Source: Desulfatirhabdium butyrativorans (GTDB lineage Bacteria; Desulfobacterota; Desulfobacteria; Desulfobacterales; DYRK01). Taken from it: a DNA stretch of 6,815 bases. The position numbers and the translations under genes were made by a program. Below are positions 4,394 through 6,815 of this stretch, one piece after another; position 1 is the stretch's first letter, and each line of letters begins with the position of its first letter. The notes under the pieces were generated by a model, which ran no database searches, had not been told where the DNA came from, and saw nothing but the letters and a program-made list of their open reading frames with translations. The stretch is from the NCBI GenBank assembly GCA_020718785.1, contig DYRK01000323.1:1-6815 (forward strand), read 5' to 3'.

Positions 4394-6697
4394 ATTCCTT
4401 CCCCCTTTGGTGAGGATTTGCGACAGCTTTGCCAGATTTTCCGTGATACTCACCACCTGTCCCGCTCCTTCGGTGGTCTGGAGTGCGCCCTTTAAGGTTT
4501 CATCGGTAATTTCAGTGAGACGTTTGGAACGGCTTGCCTGAGCCGAAGTCATATCTTCGATCTGCTCTGTACGTCTGACGATTCCTCTCATTTCCTCATC
4601 CACGGATGTCGCGCCTCTTTGAACCTCCGACACCAGATCAGCAATCCGCTCTGCATTTTTTTCCACTGTGGCGAGTGCTTTCTGGGCAGCTTCACGGCGT
4701 TCACGCTGCTGTCCGGCATGGGTTGCGATTTCCTGAGCAAGTGCGTTGAGTTCCTGCATCATGTTATGGATATTGCTGGTTCCTTTTGCCAGAAGCGTCG
4801 CGGTGCCGGAAATTTCCTCGATTGCACGCATATTGACCTCGCCGCCTTCGGCAATTTTCAGCAGAGCCATTGCAGACTGATCTGTCAGATTTGTTCCTTC
4901 GGTAACACGTGCGGCAGAATCTTTGATAAGCTGGGTGATTTCTTTGGCTGCCTCGGAAGATCGCTGTGCCAGTTTTCCGACTTCGTCCGCGACCACGGCA
5001 AAGCCTTTTCCGTGCGCGCCGGCACGGGCTGCCTCAATAGCCGCGTTCAGCGCGAGCAGGTTTGTCTGTTCGGCAATTTCCGTGATAACAGAGATGATTT
5101 CCGAAATCTGATCCGAAGATTCGGCAATCGCACGCATACCTTCAACGGTCGCGTTGACCGATGCCCGCCCTTCATCAGCAGCCTGAAGCACCTGTTTGCC
5201 GTAATCGGTTGACCGGACAGCAACCGTTGTCATTTCTTCGACAGCCCTTGCAAATTCATCCACTGCCGCTGTGACTTTTCCGACAGCTTCTCCCTGTTTT
5301 CCGGCAGTTGCCACAACCAGCGCGCCGGTTTCACCCATAGCGATAACACGCTCCGTGGCAATTGAAACCTGTTCGCTCTGTTCTTTTGATGCCTCTTCCA
5401 CCTCGCTCATGGAATTTACCAGAGTCTTGACATTTCTTCCCGATATTTCAGCAGCTTCTCTCTGGGCAAGGGATGTCTGACGCACTTCGCCTGCGGTTCC
5501 CCCCATTTCGACAACAGTTTTCTGCACTTCCTCGATCTGACGTGTTTCATTTTGAGCGCGCTCTCTGTTGGATGAGGCACGGCGGGCAACATCTTCCATT
5601 CCCTGGGTGATGCTGTTGAAAAAGTTCGTCATGGTGCGGATAATCAGAAGCGATATGAATCCGGAGATCAGGATGGCCAGAAATGTGCCGATAAAAATAT
5701 AGGTTTTGGTTCTGCTGATCGCTTTTTCATTTTTAAGCTGACGCTCTGTGACAAACTTATTTTCGAGATTCACCAGTTCTTCTATTTTTGCACTGACAGC
5801 GTCCATGATTTCTTTGCCGGTTCCCTGTCTTACGAAGTCATCCACATCTTTCAGATTCGGAAGTTTGGCAATCTGTTCACGCATGGCAATCATCGGATCG
5901 AATTCATCTTTAATCAATGTATCTGCAAGTGTCTCGATTTTGCTGAGATCCATTCTGGCACCCTCGACATCGAATTCACGGTTCATTCCGCCATATCCCG
6001 CGCTGATGTGCTGCCGGAACAGGGAAATATCCTCTCTCAGGGATTGCTGCCCTTTGCGGAAAGGTTCGAGAGAAGTTTCTTTGCCCGTATTCAAAAAGCC
6101 ATAAGCCGCGGCGTCCATGTTCCGCAGATTATATGCCATTGACAATAAAAGATTGACTGCTTTCTGATCATTTGCTTTCTGGAACCGGTCCCTGAGTCTT
6201 TCGCTCAGTTCCCGGATTTCATTCTGGATTTTTTCAAATTTCCCTGTAGCCAGTTTTCCCCGCAATTCATTGTCCAGTCTGATTCCCTGTTCTGCTTTGC
6301 GCCTGATTTCATTGCCCGGATCCCCTGCTTTTTTAACGTAATCCGCGATCATTCCCTGAATCTCTGTGACCAGCGACAAGGTTTCGGCCGCAGGATTGTG
6401 TTCTTTCAACATTTTGAAATTGGAATCAATGTCTTTCTGGGACCGGTAATATCCTTCCAGATATCTCTCTTCGCCGCTGAGAAGAAAGCCTCGCCGCGTA
6501 TAGCCCATTTCCATTCTGAGTTTGTCTATCACATTTACATGACCGACGATCAGGTATGTTCTCTGAACCTCATTGCCGGTCTCCATCTGATCCTGAATAC
6601 CGCTCATGACAAACAGCGCGACAATGACCAGCAATGCCAAAGGAATAATACTTCCCCAGATAACCCTTGCTCTTAATGACATGTTCCCGAAATTCAT
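4391..6697 (-). CDS. Methyl-accepting chemotaxis protein with CHASE3-like periplasmic sensor
   Basis: This is a 768-residue inner-membrane chemoreceptor that should sense a periplasmic or envelope signal and control CheA through CheW. TM1 is about residues 12-34, a periplasmic helical sensor spans about 35-330, and TM2 is about 332-354. A long cytoplasmic coiled coil follows. Its tip, about residues 540-580, has the highly conserved signature EQTNLLALNAAIEAARAG followed by GKGFAVVADEV and KLAQRS, which is the CheA/CheW contact hairpin. Likely methylation sites are the Glu pairs E434-E435 and E487-E488 in small-residue contexts. The sensor matches the CHASE3 pattern (RRGFLLSGEERYLEGYY at 68-84), with a second similar stretch near 190-230. 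No HAMP signature is visible after TM2, and there is no C-terminal CheR-tethering pentapeptide (it ends TKGGRN). The start is fixed by an AGGAGG 7 nt upstream; Met6 has no comparable site. Family certain, ligand unknown. Confidence 0.96.
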   Translation of the reverse strand: MNFGNMSLRARVIWGSIIPLALLVIVALFVMSGIQDQMETGNEVQRTYLIVGHVNVIDKLRMEMGYTRRGFLLSGEERYLEGYYRSQKDIDSNFKMLKEHNPAAETLSLVTEIQGMIADYVKKAGDPGNEIRRKAEQGIRLDNELRGKLATGKFEKIQNEIRELSERLRDRFQKANDQKAVNLLLSMAYNLRNMDAAAYGFLNTGKETSLEPFRKGQQSLREDISLFRQHISAGYGGMNREFDVEGARMDLSKIETLADTLIKDEFDPMIAMREQIAKLPNLKDVDDFVRQGTGKEIMDAVSAKIEELVNLENKFVTERQLKNEKAISRTKTYIFIGTFLAILISGFISLLIIRTMTNFFNSITQGMEDVARRASSNRERAQNETRQIEEVQKTVVEMGGTAGEVRQTSLAQREAAEISGRNVKTLVNSMSEVEEASKEQSEQVSIATERVIAMGETGALVVATAGKQGEAVGKVTAAVDEFARAVEEMTTVAVRSTDYGKQVLQAADEGRASVNATVEGMRAIAESSDQISEIISVITEIAEQTNLLALNAAIEAARAGAHGKGFAVVADEVGKLAQRSSEAAKEITQLIKDSAARVTEGTNLTDQSAMALLKIAEGGEVNMRAIEEISGTATLLAKGTSNIHNMMQELNALAQEIATHAGQQRERREAAQKALATVEKNAERIADLVSEVQRGATSVDEEMRGIVRRTEQIEDMTSAQASRSKRLTEITDETLKGALQTTEGAGQVVSITENLAKLSQILTKGGRN
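6008..6130 (-). other. CHASE3-like sensor half-repeat 2 in the chemoreceptor
   Basis: Receptor residues about 190-230. The segment LRNMDAAAYGFLNTGKETSL and the following EPFRKGQQSL align with repeat 1: LR at the start, GFL-x-x-G-x-E in the turn (G200, F201, L202, G205, E207 against G70, F71, L72, G75, E77), then Leu-Glu (L210-E211 against L80-E81). The two copies sit 130 residues apart. This suggests a duplicated or two-lobed helical bundle between TM1 and TM2. The alignment is short and by eye. Confidence 0.5.
6398..6529 (-). other. CHASE3-like sensor half-repeat 1 in the chemoreceptor
   Basis: Receptor residues about 57-100. The segment LRMEMGYTRRGFLLSGEERY and the following LEGYY fit the CHASE3 pattern of an Arg/Gly-Phe-Leu-Leu-x-Gly turn followed by a Tyr-Leu-Glu helix. 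CHASE3 is an all-helical extracytoplasmic sensor domain known from kinases, cyclases and chemoreceptors. The assignment is by eye, and no ligand can be named. Confidence 0.65.
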
Positions 6698-6704
6698 GAA
6701 ATTT

Positions 6705-6710
6705 CCTCCT
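6705..6710 (-). promoter_or_regulatory. Shine-Dalgarno AGGAGG of the chemoreceptor gene
   Basis: A full AGGAGG lies 7 nt (AAATTTC) before the ATG at 6697. It selects this start over the in-frame Met6. Confidence 0.85.
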
Positions 6711-6726
6711 GTCTGTTTTCTGTTCC

Positions 6727-6745
6727 CGTTACGCCCCAGCCTCTT
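6727..6745. repeat. Degenerate copy of the 22-bp repeat
   Basis: This stretch reads CGTTACG, then CCCC, then AGCCTCTT. It matches the 22-bp unit at 6758-6779 if the AAG triplet is deleted and a few bases are changed. An eight-T run (6748-6755, plus strand) separates it from the perfect copies. It may be a decayed outer unit of the same array. Confidence 0.5.
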
Positions 6746-6757
6746 AATTTTTTTTCC

Positions 6758-6815
6758 CGTTACGAAGCCCCGGCTTTCTCGTTACGAAGCCCCGGCTTTC
6801 TCGTTACGAAGCCCC
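6758..6815. repeat. Tandem 22-bp repeat, cut by the window edge
   Basis: Two identical 22-bp units (6758-6779 and 6780-6801) are followed by the first 14 bases of a third (6802-6815) at the window end. Each unit begins CGTTACGAAGCCCC and ends GGCTTTCT on the plus strand. AAGCC and GGCTT inside the unit are complementary, so each copy can form a small hairpin. A degenerate copy lacking the AAG triplet lies at about 6727-6745, nearer the receptor gene. There is no spacer between units, so this is not a CRISPR array. The array occupies the position expected for the receptor promoter, but I see no clear sigma-70, sigma-54 or sigma-28 promoter in 6711-6815. The total copy number is unknown because the window ends here. 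Confidence 0.85.

Noticed and set aside
4619..5212. A 197-codon open frame on the plus strand opposite the receptor signalling domain.
   Set aside because: It is antisense to one of the most conserved coding regions known, the MCP tip, so its openness is explained by codon use in the real gene. No ribosome-binding site or domain supports it.
6680..6682. Receptor start at the second Met (residue 6).
   Set aside because: The perfect AGGAGG is spaced 7 nt from the first ATG at 6697 and would be too far from Met6.
6758..6815. A possible CRISPR array at the window end.
   Set aside because: The 22-bp units follow each other with no unique spacers, and no cas gene is present. It is a simple tandem repeat.

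Overview
The window is one chemosensory gene cluster, read entirely on the minus strand. In transcription order it contains a membrane methyl-accepting chemotaxis protein (6697 to 4391), a CheW coupling protein (4311 to 3796), a single-domain CheY-type receiver (3699 to 3337) and a very large CheA histidine kinase (3257 to 45). All four are complete, with convincing ribosome-binding sites, and together they form a full receptor-adaptor-kinase-response regulator path. No CheR, CheB, CheC, CheD or CheZ gene is present, so adaptation and phosphate removal must be encoded elsewhere. No RNA gene, transposase or CRISPR array was seen. Long open frames on the plus strand inside cheA and the receptor gene are antisense shadows.

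The likely source is a Gram-negative bacterium, probably a Desulfobacterota (deltaproteobacterial) sulfate-reducer-type genome such as the Desulfonema/Desulfococcus relatives. This rests on protein flavour, moderate GC content and an abundance of short hairpin-forming intergenic repeats. It is a judgement from memory, not a database result.

The most unusual part is what lies between the genes. Every gap is filled by a repeat, from three different families. The receptor-cheW gap and the cheY-cheA gap are both exactly 79 nt. Each holds an inverted pair of tandem 7-mers (consensus GTGARRA) that folds into a long imperfect hairpin, and these arrays supply the cheY stop codon and adjoin the receptor stop codon. 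The cheW-cheY gap (96 nt) holds a 22-bp inverted repeat. Each arm of it is also a small hairpin, and the cheW-proximal arm is followed on the transcribed strand by six T residues, so it looks like an intrinsic terminator in the middle of the cluster. Upstream of the receptor is a tandem 22-bp repeat that runs off the window edge.

Among the proteins, CheA (1070 aa) carries a normal N-terminal phosphotransfer domain, a second apparently degenerate Hpt-like bundle with Asn where the phosphorylated His should be, a long acidic linker in place of a recognisable CheY-binding P2 domain, and a C-terminal tail containing a 15-bp repeat. The receptor has a periplasmic sensor with two CHASE3-like half-repeats and no recognisable HAMP domain. 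The CheY protein keeps the phosphorylation residues but has lost two usually conserved prolines.
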